64,000 nucleotides of DNA from Alkalihalobacillus trypoxylicola (GTDB taxonomy: Bacteria > Bacillota > Bacilli > Bacillales > Bacillaceae_D): assembly GCF_001590785.1 (NCBI RefSeq), contig NZ_LTAO01000037.1:128920-192919 (forward strand), given 5' to 3'. This document shows positions 54,440 through 63,269 of the stretch, one piece after another. How positions within the stretch are numbered: the stretch's first letter is position 1; each line of letters begins with the position of its first letter. Made by a program: the position numbers and the translations under genes. The notes below the pieces were generated by a model. It had not been told where the DNA came from. It ran no database searches and worked only from the letters and a program-made list of their open reading frames with translations.

Positions 54440-56620
54440 TTACCTATTACCCGCTTCCACTATTTTTATTTTTGGGATAGGGACCTTAGACCAATCCATA
54501 TCAGAAGCAAAATAAAAGCTTGGATACGCTGGCTGGTTATAACATGTGTTTTGCCAAGCAATTCCAGTTCGATACTGAGCATCATGCATAAGTGTGTAGA
54601 GCTTTCGATCTGTTACCTCTGTGCTAACAAATATTCTTATTGCTGAGCTATCGGTTGTGCGAACTAACAATTCTTCACGCCAATCACCGAATATATCGGC
54701 AACTAAACAAGGATTTCCTTTTGTATGGTTATTTGTCCTAGTACCCTCTGCAGTTAAAAGACGGCCTCGAATCCAATCATCAATTGTCGGTGTCTGGTCA
54801 ATAGCCCCATTGATAATTTGAGTAGTCATATTAGCTGCCCATTTAATATTCATATTCGAGCCTGGTATTGAATCTCCTAAGTGCTCCCCCTTAGCAGAAA
54901 ATAACCCTTCTGCCCAGGTTTGAAGTCCTCTTATGCTTGGATCAATATCTCCTATCATTCCTCTTCCCGTATCACGTCCGGAATATCCACCGTATAGTAC
55001 TTCACCTGTTGCAGCATCTCTTAAAGCATATCCATAAGGAGCAACTTGACCTCCTTCAAATACCATAAAAATCTCTAAGCCTGGACGATCAGGGTCAATA
55101 TTAGCTACATGAAGAGCATCTCCATGACCTAATCGTACATATTTCCCTGGATCAGCACTTTCTGGTGGTAACACATCAAAGGAACTATAAAGAACAGAAC
55201 CATCATGATCAATTGTCACAGCTCCATAAACAATTTCATCTTTTCCATCTCCATCTACATCCGCCACACTTAAGGAATGGGCTCCTTGTGTAGTAATCTT
55301 TCCGTACTGCTCACTTGTCCCGTCTTTACCATGCTGATTATCATTAAATGGATTATCCATCGGTATCCATCCGCTATCTACATACCAATATTGTTCTAAA
55401 TTCATTCCATCCCAACTATATGAAGCAAGAGTCGTTCTTGTATAATACCCTCTTGCAAAAATAGCGTATGGTTTCTCGCCGTCCAAATAAGCGACTCCTG
55501 CTAAAAACCGATCCACTCGATTCCCTGGTTCTATACGTTTGGCAGAATAATCTCCCCACATTAAGCCATCATCATGGCGAGCAGGTTTGTAATGAATAGT
55601 CTGAAGCTCTTCTCCTGTTTCTCCATTAAAAATAGTCAAATATTCTGGTCCATTGACTATAAAACCTTCAAAGCTACGCAATTGATTCTTCTCGCTGCGA
55701 CTTGGTGCATATTCATCTATAAAATAATCAGCTAATGCTCTTGCATCTTTATTAGATAAAGGATAGTCATATTGTGGCGTCGTTCCAAAGGCTTCTTCTA
55801 AAGTTTTTGGCCAGTTCCCACTTAAAACCTCACTATGCTCATGCCATTTACTAAACATCTCTACAATGTGCTCATAATAATCATCACTGCTCATTCTATA
55901 GTCGTCTGTATGACTATATCCTGCCTCTCTATCAGAAGAAGGCATCGTTATGTATGTTTCAGATTTTGGTTCACCATTTTCCTTGTAATGAACCGTTTTT
56001 GTGCCAGGTGCCGTTTTAAACATAATTTCAGCTTTTCCATCACCATCAAAATCATATGCCATAAATTGGGTATAGTGTGCCCCTGAACGAATGTTAACTC
56101 CTAAATCAATTCGATATAATAGATGACCATCTAATTTATATGTATCAATATAGGTATTTCCAGTATATCCTTTATGAGATACATCTTTGGAGTTACTCGG
56201 GTCCCATTTGACAATAAACTCATACTGACCATCGCCATCTACATCCGCTACACTCATATCATTTGCATGATACGTATAGGTTTCTCCTACAGGTGTTATT
56301 CCATCCTCTGGTTTTTGTAAAGGTAAATCATAATATCCCTCACTCCAAGGGGTTACTGTTGAGCTTTCATCTAATTCTTTGTCTTCTTTAACCGCCCTCA
56401 CAAAATACTTAGATTGGTTAGTCCCTGATTTATCTAAAAAATTGGTACTATCCTCTATTTGAATAATCCATTCTCCATCTCTATAAACGTTGAAGTTTAC
56501 ACCCGTAAGTCCCGATTTTGAATAGCCATCTACCTCTGTTGCTCTAAGTCTCCAGCTAAGAAAAATCCCTTCATCCGTCGAAACAGCTACTAAACCACGA
56601 TCCAAATATTCTAATTGCAT
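54440..56620 (-). CDS. Rhamnogalacturonan lyase (PL11)
   Basis: A 726-residue enzyme that cleaves rhamnogalacturonan-I by beta-elimination. The eight-bladed propeller begins after an N-terminal beta domain (about 1-105); calcium loops DVDGDGQYE, DFDGDGKAE and DVDGDGKDE are visible, with GHGDALHVANIDP and a C-terminal MHDAQYRTGIAWQNTCYNQP block diagnostic of PL11. There is no signal peptide, so like YesX it probably acts on imported oligosaccharides. An insert about 228-320 (MSSDDYYEHIVEMFSKW and on) makes it longer than YesW/YesX (about 610-620). A cre-like site lies 85 bases upstream. Confidence 0.95.
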   Translation of the reverse strand: MQLEYLDRGLVAVSTDEGIFLSWRLRATEVDGYSKSGLTGVNFNVYRDGEWIIQIEDSTNFLDKSGTNQSKYFVRAVKEDKELDESSTVTPWSEGYYDLPLQKPEDGITPVGETYTYHANDMSVADVDGDGQYEFIVKWDPSNSKDVSHKGYTGNTYIDTYKLDGHLLYRIDLGVNIRSGAHYTQFMAYDFDGDGKAEIMFKTAPGTKTVHYKENGEPKSETYITMPSSDREAGYSHTDDYRMSSDDYYEHIVEMFSKWHEHSEVLSGNWPKTLEEAFGTTPQYDYPLSNKDARALADYFIDEYAPSRSEKNQLRSFEGFIVNGPEYLTIFNGETGEELQTIHYKPARHDDGLMWGDYSAKRIEPGNRVDRFLAGVAYLDGEKPYAIFARGYYTRTTLASYSWDGMNLEQYWYVDSGWIPMDNPFNDNQHGKDGTSEQYGKITTQGAHSLSVADVDGDGKDEIVYGAVTIDHDGSVLYSSFDVLPPESADPGKYVRLGHGDALHVANIDPDRPGLEIFMVFEGGQVAPYGYALRDAATGEVLYGGYSGRDTGRGMIGDIDPSIRGLQTWAEGLFSAKGEHLGDSIPGSNMNIKWAANMTTQIINGAIDQTPTIDDWIRGRLLTAEGTRTNNHTKGNPCLVADIFGDWREELLVRTTDSSAIRIFVSTEVTDRKLYTLMHDAQYRTGIAWQNTCYNQPAYPSFYFASDMDWSKVPIPKIKIVEAGNR

Positions 56621-56705
56621 GATTAAATGACCTCCTCAAAAGATTACTAGTATCTTAATGAAATTTTAAAATCAAGTAAGTTTTCATATGATGACACACC
56701 TAAAG

Positions 56706-56719
56706 TGAAACGCTTTCAA
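56706..56719 (-). promoter_or_regulatory. cre-like site upstream of rhamnogalacturonan lyase
   Basis: Minus-strand TTGAAAGCGTTTCA matches the variant cre pattern WTGAAARCGYTT in full but is one base short of the 14-base TGWAANCGNTNWCA palindrome. It predicts CcpA repression by preferred sugars. The rest of the gap 56621-57005 held nothing I could name. Confidence 0.55.
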
Positions 56720-57005
56720 TTCATCTTTACTTGATTTCTACTAATTTAAATAGATACTATGTTCTAGTTGCATTTTTTTATTAAAATCTATTAAGGAAAT
56801 TATAACACTTACTATAAACAATTCATTTGTTTTTCGATAACATGTTCAAATTTTTATATTTTCTAGGAAATAGTATAGGTATTTGCATGGTAATTTATGT
56901 ACTAGCTTCATAGTTTATCTTTACGATTTTTTCATGAAAACAGACATATTACTCTATCATCTCACATAACTTTTAATAAGGTTTATAAACTATTAAATTT
57001 ATATA

Positions 57006-57273
57006 TGAATCCATTTCATAACTCATATCTTATAATGGAAACCGAAAGATTAGGTTTTTGATTCCACTTTAGGTAGATGCTTTCCCAAGGGCTTGTCTTC
57101 AGCTAACTCTGACTATGTAAAGCGTCGTCAGAGTGGATCTTCAAACGGCGCTGCTCCTTTGGGAGTCACTACCTATCGTTACAATCAACAAGTGAATTCG
57201 CAAACATTCAAGACATTTTTATAAAAAATGCTCGGTTCTTATTCACTTATAAAGCAATTATGAACATCACTCA
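57006..57273 (+). repeat. Family-A palindromic repeat, copy A3
   Basis: About 268 bases, full-length: outer ends TGAATCCATTTCATAACTC and TATGAACATCACTCA, core CTTTAGGTAGATGCTTTCCC, inner arms AACTCTGAC and GTCAGAGT around a short loop. It is in the same orientation as A4; the unrecognised ORF 57313-57903 lies exactly between them. Confidence 0.92.
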
Positions 57274-57312
57274 TATAGGGTACATTGATTATTTTAAAAT
57301 GGAGTTGATTTG

Positions 57313-57903
57313 ATGGCTAATAGAAAAGCAGAATATATGTTAAGAGTTAATCAAAATGCTAGTACTGATTATGAATGGCTTGATATAGGTATTAAGGTAG
57401 TGGAAACAAAGAAGATAGTAGGATTACCTATTAATCATAATCAAAAAAAGTATCTAGTCCCACCACTCCAAAAAAGAAACAAACTACTTAATAAAACCTA
57501 TTCAGGATACCCTCACCTCTTGCTTTTACAAGATGGAAATTATTGCTTGGAGCCTGGAAAAAGAAATGAATTAAATTGGGAAATCATTAGCTATCAAAAA
57601 AGAATTGAAGCAGCTGTTAGTGTCATTATTCCCCTAACATCTCTTTCTATTTACGAGCAAAGAAGAATATATTCTCTAGCCGAATCGATTCAATCATTAG
57701 ATTTACAAATATTTGATTTATTGGACTATAGCAAGAAGAAATACGGAGAAAATTTCTATGAAAGTGGAGAAGGCAAACAAATTATAAAGCTTCAAAAAGA
57801 AAAAAAAGCGCTTGAGGTTACACGCTATGAGCGCCTTACCCAAGTAGCTATCTCCGAAAAACTAATGCCACCTCATTTTCGATTGAAAATAACGATACGT
57901 TAA
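57313..57903 (+). CDS. Unrecognised protein bracketed by two family-A repeats
   Basis: A 196-residue soluble, basic protein rich in Lys, Leu and Ile (start MANRKAEYMLRVNQNAST; later YEQRRIYSLAESIQSLDLQI and KKALEVTRYERLTQVAIS). The C-terminal half looks mainly helical. I recognise no domain. GGAG lies eight bases before ATG 57313. Its stop is one base short of repeat A4, and its ribosome binding site starts 28 bases after A3, so gene and repeats may be one unit. A nucleic-acid or structural role is possible from charge, but nothing specific can be claimed. Confidence 0.65.
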   Translation: MANRKAEYMLRVNQNASTDYEWLDIGIKVVETKKIVGLPINHNQKKYLVPPLQKRNKLLNKTYSGYPHLLLLQDGNYCLEPGKRNELNWEIISYQKRIEAAVSVIIPLTSLSIYEQRRIYSLAESIQSLDLQIFDLLDYSKKKYGENFYESGEGKQIIKLQKEKKALEVTRYERLTQVAISEKLMPPHFRLKITIR

Positions 57904-57904
57904 T

Positions 57905-58139
57905 TGAATCCATTTCATCACTCATATCTTATAATGAAAACTGAACGATTAGGTTTTTGATTTTCACTTTAGGTAGATGCTTTCCCAAGGGCTTGTCTTC
58001 AGCTAACTCCGACTACGCTCATCCTTTGGGAGTCACTACCTACCGTTACAATCATCGAGTGAATTCACAAACATTCAAAATATATTTTATAAAAACGTTC
58101 GGTTTCATTCACTTATAAAGCAATGATGAAATTCACTCA
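57905..58139 (+). repeat. Family-A palindromic repeat, copy A4
   Basis: About 235 bases. The 5' end TTTCATCACTCATATCTTAT and the reverse complement of the 3' end (TTTCATCATTGCTTTATAAG) show the imperfect terminal inverted repeat most clearly. The central arm is shortened: GACTACGCTC joins directly to ATCCTTTGGGAG. Confidence 0.92.
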
Positions 58140-58186
58140 TTTAAAAGAATAAAATCATAATAAATTAAAAGAAAATAAGAGTCTTA

Positions 58187-58335
58187 GTCTTGGATAATAC
58201 GCATGAAATAAATGACTCTTCACATGTTAAGCGCCCGGCTGTTCACTTTCCCAAGGCACTCCGCTAATTTTGTCTTTCCATAAAGAATTTATCCATTTAA
58301 CACAACCCTCATTCTTTTAACAAGAAGGAGGGTTC
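58187..58335 (-). repeat. Family-B composite repeat, copy B3 (internally deleted)
   Basis: The reverse complement retains the hairpin (GAACCCTCCTTCTT...), GGATAAATTCTTTATGG, CTTGGGAAAGTGAACAGCCGG (as separate blocks) and ATTTCATGCGTATTATCC, but lacks the middle GGCACGGAGACTC and GTTCGGCAGC blocks. With A4 it fills the 58-kb gap 57904-58445. Confidence 0.75.
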
Positions 58336-58445
58336 ATTGTGTTTGCATCCGTTACTGATCATTTCAAGTTTCGATTTGAGAGATATTTTAAAAACAAGTT
58401 GTGCCCCACTCTTTTTCGTTAACATCTGAATAAACCTTAACCATT

Positions 58446-61106
58446 CTATGTTTTCATTTTTATTCTTTTTACTTTCAATATAGTAAATAATCCAGCGCCT
58501 ATTAAAGAAATAATGAGTCCTATTAATACATTTCGGTGAGAATCAGTAGATGTATTTGGTAGCCTTTGTTCTATTTGTTCCTGTTCTCTTTTTTGATTTC
58601 CCTTCATTTCCTCTTGAGGGTCTTTGTCACCTGTTATCTGTTTATCTGTTTCTGTGTCATTTCCCTCTTCTTTATAATCGCTTTCCTGTTCATCCTTATC
58701 TATTATTAATTCTTCATCATCATTAGTATCGGAGTCCTCGTTTTCTTTCCGAGGAATTTCTAATCCATTTGATTGATAGTAGGAGATAATCTCAGATTCG
58801 GATAAGACTATTTCGTTGTAAATTAGAATCTCATCCATTAGTCCCTTATAAGGTTCATCCCACCAATTGACACCTAATGTAAAAGTTCCATCTCCACTTG
58901 AAAAAATATGAGGAAAATTACTTCCTTCGAATACAAGCTCTCCGTTAAGAAATAGATGAATTTCACCCCTGTTATTTGTAAAGGTGATATGAGACCATTC
59001 ATTGATATCCAAGCTTGTTCCTAAACTTGCATCATACCACTGCTGTGATCCTGACCAGAGCATCGTTTGGTTTTGAACACCATCATGCCCCATCGGTACA
59101 AAGCTCATCCAATTCTCTGAATCTTTTGCAGCAAAAAAAGTAGTCGAAAATGTGGTTAGTTGAGAAGGTTTAAGCCAGAAAGAGATGGAATACTGATCAC
59201 TAGTAATAAGGCCATCATCTAAACGGACACCTGTCTCTCCATCAAATAGAACAGCTTCTCCTACCATTCCTTCCTCAAATAAGAGATTTCCACCATCACG
59301 GTCTATTTGATTTCCTACAATCGTTCCTGGACGAAAAGTACCGCTACTATCTTCTAAATGACCATCTAATGAATAATGAACAACAAGCCCACTTTTTACA
59401 CTTTCTAAAACGGTAATTTCAAACGATACGGTAGCGATTGCTTGTTCTTTTTTGATAGTAGCGGTTAAAGTTGTCGTTATATTGCCTTCTCCAGATACTG
59501 GACGAGTAACTTTTCCAGTTGGCGAAATATACTCTGGGTGTGATGACTCCCATTCTATAATCGCTCCTCTACTTCCGAGAGTTGGTAAAAATATGTCTTG
59601 TATCACACTATGAGTAGCCCCTAAATTTAATTGGTCAGCTATTGCTTGAACGAGCTCTTCGTTCTTCAAAGATTTTAATTGGCTACCCCATATCGCTACA
59701 CCCTGTTCTGAAAGTGCTGAAAAGGTTATCACTTCGGCTTTTGCATCAGGATCCCATTGTTTTTGGACAACTCCTACATATTCGACGCCGGCTATTTCAA
59801 TCAAAATATCATCGTCATTATATTTCTGCCAGCTTCCTGTTTCGCTTCCAGTAATCGTGCCATCTTGATTCAATGACATATAAACAGATTCATTGATCTC
59901 GGCGCTTATTTGTTTTCCATGGTTAATGAAACGATAATCACCAGCAATCTCCTCATTTACAACCTCAGGAAGAGCATGATCACTATAACGGACTGGAGCA
60001 ACTACTGGCCAGCCATCCTCATTCATGAACATCTGATGAACACGAATTTCATGTTCTTCCCCTCTTTGAGGAAAACGAGTATGAAAAATTAAATACTGTT
60101 CATTTTTTTCTTCATCATAATAAACCGAATTATGACCAGGAGAAATATAACCATTTCCTATTCCAGACCCAGCCTCTCCAAGCTCTCTCTTAAACAAAAA
60201 ATTACCCATTAGCTTTACTCCATAAGGTTCAATAGATTGATCATCAAAAAGAGGTAAAGTCGGATCAGAATATACATCAAGCATGTTATTTCCCTCAGCA
60301 TCATAATAAGGTCCTTCCGGATTCTCAGCACGAGCCACTCTCATATTGTAGCCACCTGTTGTATCTAAGCCACCAAAGGTCATATACAAATAATAATGTT
60401 CAGTATCTGGGTGATATTGGATGTATGGGGCTTCTATTCGAGCATGATTACCTCCTATTAATTTGGTTCCATAGCCTTGATCCTCTAAAGGAAACCCTGT
60501 TTCTGAATTCATTTCCAAGATAAATAACCCACCAGAATACGAGCCATAAACCATCCAGAGTCTATTTTCAGCATCAAAAAACACATGAGGATCAATGACA
60601 TTTGGATGTTTTTGTGGGTCATAAATCTCGCCACTATTTTCACTTTCCTCTCCCCACATTCCCGATTTTAAAAATATTCCTAAATTTTCATATGGTCCTT
60701 CAATATGATCCGCTACAGCAATTCCCATTGCAGAGCGAGGAGAACTCCCTTCGCAAGCATTATAATACATGTAATAACGACCATCATCTAGCTGAATAAC
60801 ATCAGCAGCCCATAACGTATCACTATTAGCCCATTCTAATGCTTCGCTTAATTCCTCGTAAACATTAGGGATTAACTGATTTCCCTCATGAACATGAGTG
60901 GTTATTTGCTCCCATTGCATAAAATCCTTACTTTTAGCTGCGGCTAAATGTGAGCCAAATACATAAAATGTGTCTTCTACTTTTATGACCGAGGGATCGT
61001 GTACAGATGCTTCTTTAAAAACAGGATTAGGCTCATTCGCTTCAGCCTTAAAAGCAACTAAACTAATAAAAACAGCAAACAATATCAACATTAACACTCT
61101 TTTCAT
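58446..61106 (-). CDS. Cell-wall-anchored GH43 arabinanase with LamG and LPNTS sorting signal
   Basis: An 886-residue secreted enzyme. Order: signal peptide about 1-23, GH43 propeller about 30-390 (catalytic Asp37 in SVHDPSVIKV, NVIDPHVFFD, ARIEAPYIQYH with the likely acid Glu), a C-terminal beta domain of endo-arabinanase type (about 390-475, as in Abn2/YxiA), an Ig-like segment to about 555, a LamG-like sandwich about 565-770, an acidic Asp/Glu/Lys spacer, then LPNTS at about 849, one membrane helix and a basic tail. LPNTS resembles the LPDTS motifs of B. subtilis sortase substrates. It should expose endo-alpha-1,5-arabinanase on the wall. A perfect cre site overlaps the leader. Confidence 0.93.
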   Translation of the reverse strand: MKRVLMLILFAVFISLVAFKAEANEPNPVFKEASVHDPSVIKVEDTFYVFGSHLAAAKSKDFMQWEQITTHVHEGNQLIPNVYEELSEALEWANSDTLWAADVIQLDDGRYYMYYNACEGSSPRSAMGIAVADHIEGPYENLGIFLKSGMWGEESENSGEIYDPQKHPNVIDPHVFFDAENRLWMVYGSYSGGLFILEMNSETGFPLEDQGYGTKLIGGNHARIEAPYIQYHPDTEHYYLYMTFGGLDTTGGYNMRVARAENPEGPYYDAEGNNMLDVYSDPTLPLFDDQSIEPYGVKLMGNFLFKRELGEAGSGIGNGYISPGHNSVYYDEEKNEQYLIFHTRFPQRGEEHEIRVHQMFMNEDGWPVVAPVRYSDHALPEVVNEEIAGDYRFINHGKQISAEINESVYMSLNQDGTITGSETGSWQKYNDDDILIEIAGVEYVGVVQKQWDPDAKAEVITFSALSEQGVAIWGSQLKSLKNEELVQAIADQLNLGATHSVIQDIFLPTLGSRGAIIEWESSHPEYISPTGKVTRPVSGEGNITTTLTATIKKEQAIATVSFEITVLESVKSGLVVHYSLDGHLEDSSGTFRPGTIVGNQIDRDGGNLLFEEGMVGEAVLFDGETGVRLDDGLITSDQYSISFWLKPSQLTTFSTTFFAAKDSENWMSFVPMGHDGVQNQTMLWSGSQQWYDASLGTSLDINEWSHITFTNNRGEIHLFLNGELVFEGSNFPHIFSSGDGTFTLGVNWWDEPYKGLMDEILIYNEIVLSESEIISYYQSNGLEIPRKENEDSDTNDDEELIIDKDEQESDYKEEGNDTETDKQITGDKDPQEEMKGNQKREQEQIEQRLPNTSTDSHRNVLIGLIISLIGAGLFTILKVKRIKMKT

Positions 61107-61119
61107 AAAAACCCTCCTT

Positions 61120-61133
61120 TGATAACGCTTTCA
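61120..61133 (-). promoter_or_regulatory. cre site upstream of arabinanase
   Basis: Minus-strand TGAAAGCGTTATCA matches TGWAANCGNTNWCA at every defined position and directly precedes the AAGGAGG of the arabinanase gene. CcpA bound here would block elongation into the gene. Confidence 0.82.
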
Positions 61134-61309
61134 TAATTATTACTCAGTGATTACTAAACTTAAATCTTACAATTATAAAAAAACGTAATACAGATGCACC
61201 ATTCATCATTTGATTTACATTTATAAATAATATTAATATATATATTTATTAAATAAACCTTACTACAAAGATTTGAGACAATCAATCTTTTTTTCTTAAT
61301 ATTCTAACT

Positions 61310-61576
61310 AAGTGAATTTCATCATTGCTCTATAAGTGAATAAAACGATCATTCATTATGAAAATGTACTGAATGCTTCTGAACTCACTCGATGATTGTA
61401 ACGGTAGGTAGTGACTCCCAAAGGATGAGCGCCGTTTGAAGATCCACTCTGACGACGCTCTGGATAGTTAGAGTTAGCTGAAGACAAGCCCTTGGGAAAG
61501 CATCTACCTAAAGTGAAAATCAAAAACCTAACCGCTCGATTTTCATCTAAGAATATGAATGATGAAGTGGGTTTAA
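61310..61576 (-). repeat. Family-A palindromic repeat, copy A5
   Basis: About 267 bases in reverse orientation, full-length: it begins AGTGAATTTCATCATTGC and ends near GATGATGAAGTGGG, with CCGTTACAATC, GTCAGAGT and the core in the expected places. A6 follows immediately in the same orientation. Confidence 0.9.
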
Positions 61577-61786
61577 ATGAATAAAACGATCATTCATTAT
61601 GAAAATGTACTGAATGTTTCTGAACTCACTCGATGATTGTAACGGTAGGTAGTGACTACCAAAGGATCAGCGTAGTCTGAAGATCCACTCTGACCAATCT
61701 CTGCGTAGTCAGAGTTAGCTGAAGACAAGCCCTTGGGAAAGCATCTACCTAAAGTGGAAATCAAAAACCTAACCGTTCGATTTTCA
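61577..61786 (-). repeat. Family-A palindromic repeat, copy A6, truncated both sides
   Basis: About 210 bases, nearly identical to A5 from AATGAATAAAACGATC onward. It lacks the outer approximately 25 bases on the left and stops at GATTTTCAT on the right, where the IS21 end begins. So the insertion sequence entered, or recombined into, this copy. Confidence 0.88.
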
Positions 61787-61985
61787 TATAAATGCTAGTC
61801 TTAGAATGTACAGAAACGATTAAATAAGAATGTACACTTTTAGTCAGCGCATGCATACTGAGCTAGAGGTGAGAGACAGATGCATTTATAAATGCTAGTC
61901 TTAGAATGTACAGAAACGATTAAATAAGAATGTACACTTTTAGTCAGCGCATGCATACTGAGCTAGAGGTGAGAGACAGATGCAT
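61787..61985 (+). repeat. 99-bp direct duplication of IS21 left end
   Basis: Positions 61787-61885 repeat exactly at 61887-61985 (period 100). Each copy contains two AGAATGTACA boxes about 21 bases apart, the terminal-repeat pattern expected at an IS21-family end. The first copy keeps the istA start codon but its frame (ATG CAT TTA TAA) stops after three codons; only the second leads into istA. Confidence 0.9.
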
Positions 61986-63269
61986 GTGCAAATAGAAGTG
62001 ACAACGGAGATAGAGATTAAACAGTTAGAGGATTTAATAAAATATAAAGAGTTAATGGAGAACTTAAATATGAAAATCAACAAGAGTAAGTTAGGAAGGG
62101 ATTTAGGGGTGGATAGGAGAACCGTCGATCGATACTTGTCTGGAAAGGATTTAGAAAAGAAAAGGGTGAGAGCCTCAAAAATAGATCCATATTATGAAAT
62201 CATTCTAGACCTTTTATCAGATAAAACTCCGCAAACCTTTTACTACAAAAAAGTCTTATGGCAGTTTATGAAGGATCACCATGGATTAGAGTGTTCGGAG
62301 TCCTCTTTTAGAAGATATTTATCAACCAAGCCGGAATGCCAAGCGTACTTTAGTAAAGGGCAAAGAGTGCCAAACCCTCACGTAGTCGTGCGGTATGAAA
62401 CGCCACCAGGAGAACAAGCACAATTTGACTGGAAAGAGAATGTACCTTATATCACGAGTGATGGCGAAAAAATCTCGGTGAACATAGGAGTGCTGGTACT
62501 AGGTTACTCCCGGTTTAGAACCTACGGTTTAACCTTGTCTAAATCTCAAACCGTCTTAATGTCCTTTTTAACGGAGAGCTTTGAAGGATTAGGTGGGGTG
62601 CCTCAACATTTATTAGTAGACAATATGAAAACGGTTATGGATGAACACCGTACCAAATATAACCGTGGCATTGTAAATGAACGATTTAATCAATTCGCTC
62701 AAGACTATGGATTCGAGGTGAAACCTTGTATAGCTGGTAGACCAAGAACGAAAGGAAAAGTGGAGACCATTATGAAATTGCTTGATGAGATACATGCCTA
62801 CCAAGGGATGTTCACCTATGAAGAATTACATGACTTTGTACAGAAGCTCAACACACGTCATAACCAAACCTTCCACCAGGGTAATCGTAAGATTCCTCTT
62901 CTTGCTTATAAACAAGAAAAGAGCCACTTACTCCCCCTACCACGGAAGGACTTAAGAGACTCTTATAAAGTCAAAATGAGTCATGTAAAAGTTAACCCAG
63001 CGAGTATGATTACCTATCAATCAAACCAATATTCAGTCCCACCTGAATATAAGGGGAAAACTGTCCAATTACAAACTTATGATGACCATATTCATGTCTA
63101 TCATAACACAGAATTAGTCGCTGTTCATACCATCAGTACAAAAGTGTTGAATTATAAAGAAGCTCATTATATAGAAGTGCTAGGTCATGAGATGCCCTCA
63201 TACGAGGACGCTGAAGAACTAGCGAAGAAAAATCTAATGACGATGGACGAGGTATATAAAATTGACTAG
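61980..63269 (+). CDS. istA: IS21 family transposase IstA
   Basis: A 429-residue DDE transposase. N-terminal HTH about 33-55 (NKSKLGRDLGVDRRTVDRYL), a second DNA-binding segment, then the RNase H-like core with Asp in QAQFDWKENV, Asp in HLLVDNMKT and Glu in KGKVETIMKLL. The C-terminal beta domain (SMITYQSNQYSVPPEYKGK) is typical. The frame is intact. GAGGTGAG precedes ATG 61980. It overlaps istB by eight bases. Confidence 0.95.
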   Translation: MHVQIEVTTEIEIKQLEDLIKYKELMENLNMKINKSKLGRDLGVDRRTVDRYLSGKDLEKKRVRASKIDPYYEIILDLLSDKTPQTFYYKKVLWQFMKDHHGLECSESSFRRYLSTKPECQAYFSKGQRVPNPHVVVRYETPPGEQAQFDWKENVPYITSDGEKISVNIGVLVLGYSRFRTYGLTLSKSQTVLMSFLTESFEGLGGVPQHLLVDNMKTVMDEHRTKYNRGIVNERFNQFAQDYGFEVKPCIAGRPRTKGKVETIMKLLDEIHAYQGMFTYEELHDFVQKLNTRHNQTFHQGNRKIPLLAYKQEKSHLLPLPRKDLRDSYKVKMSHVKVNPASMITYQSNQYSVPPEYKGKTVQLQTYDDHIHVYHNTELVAVHTISTKVLNYKEAHYIEVLGHEMPSYEDAEELAKKNLMTMDEVYKID

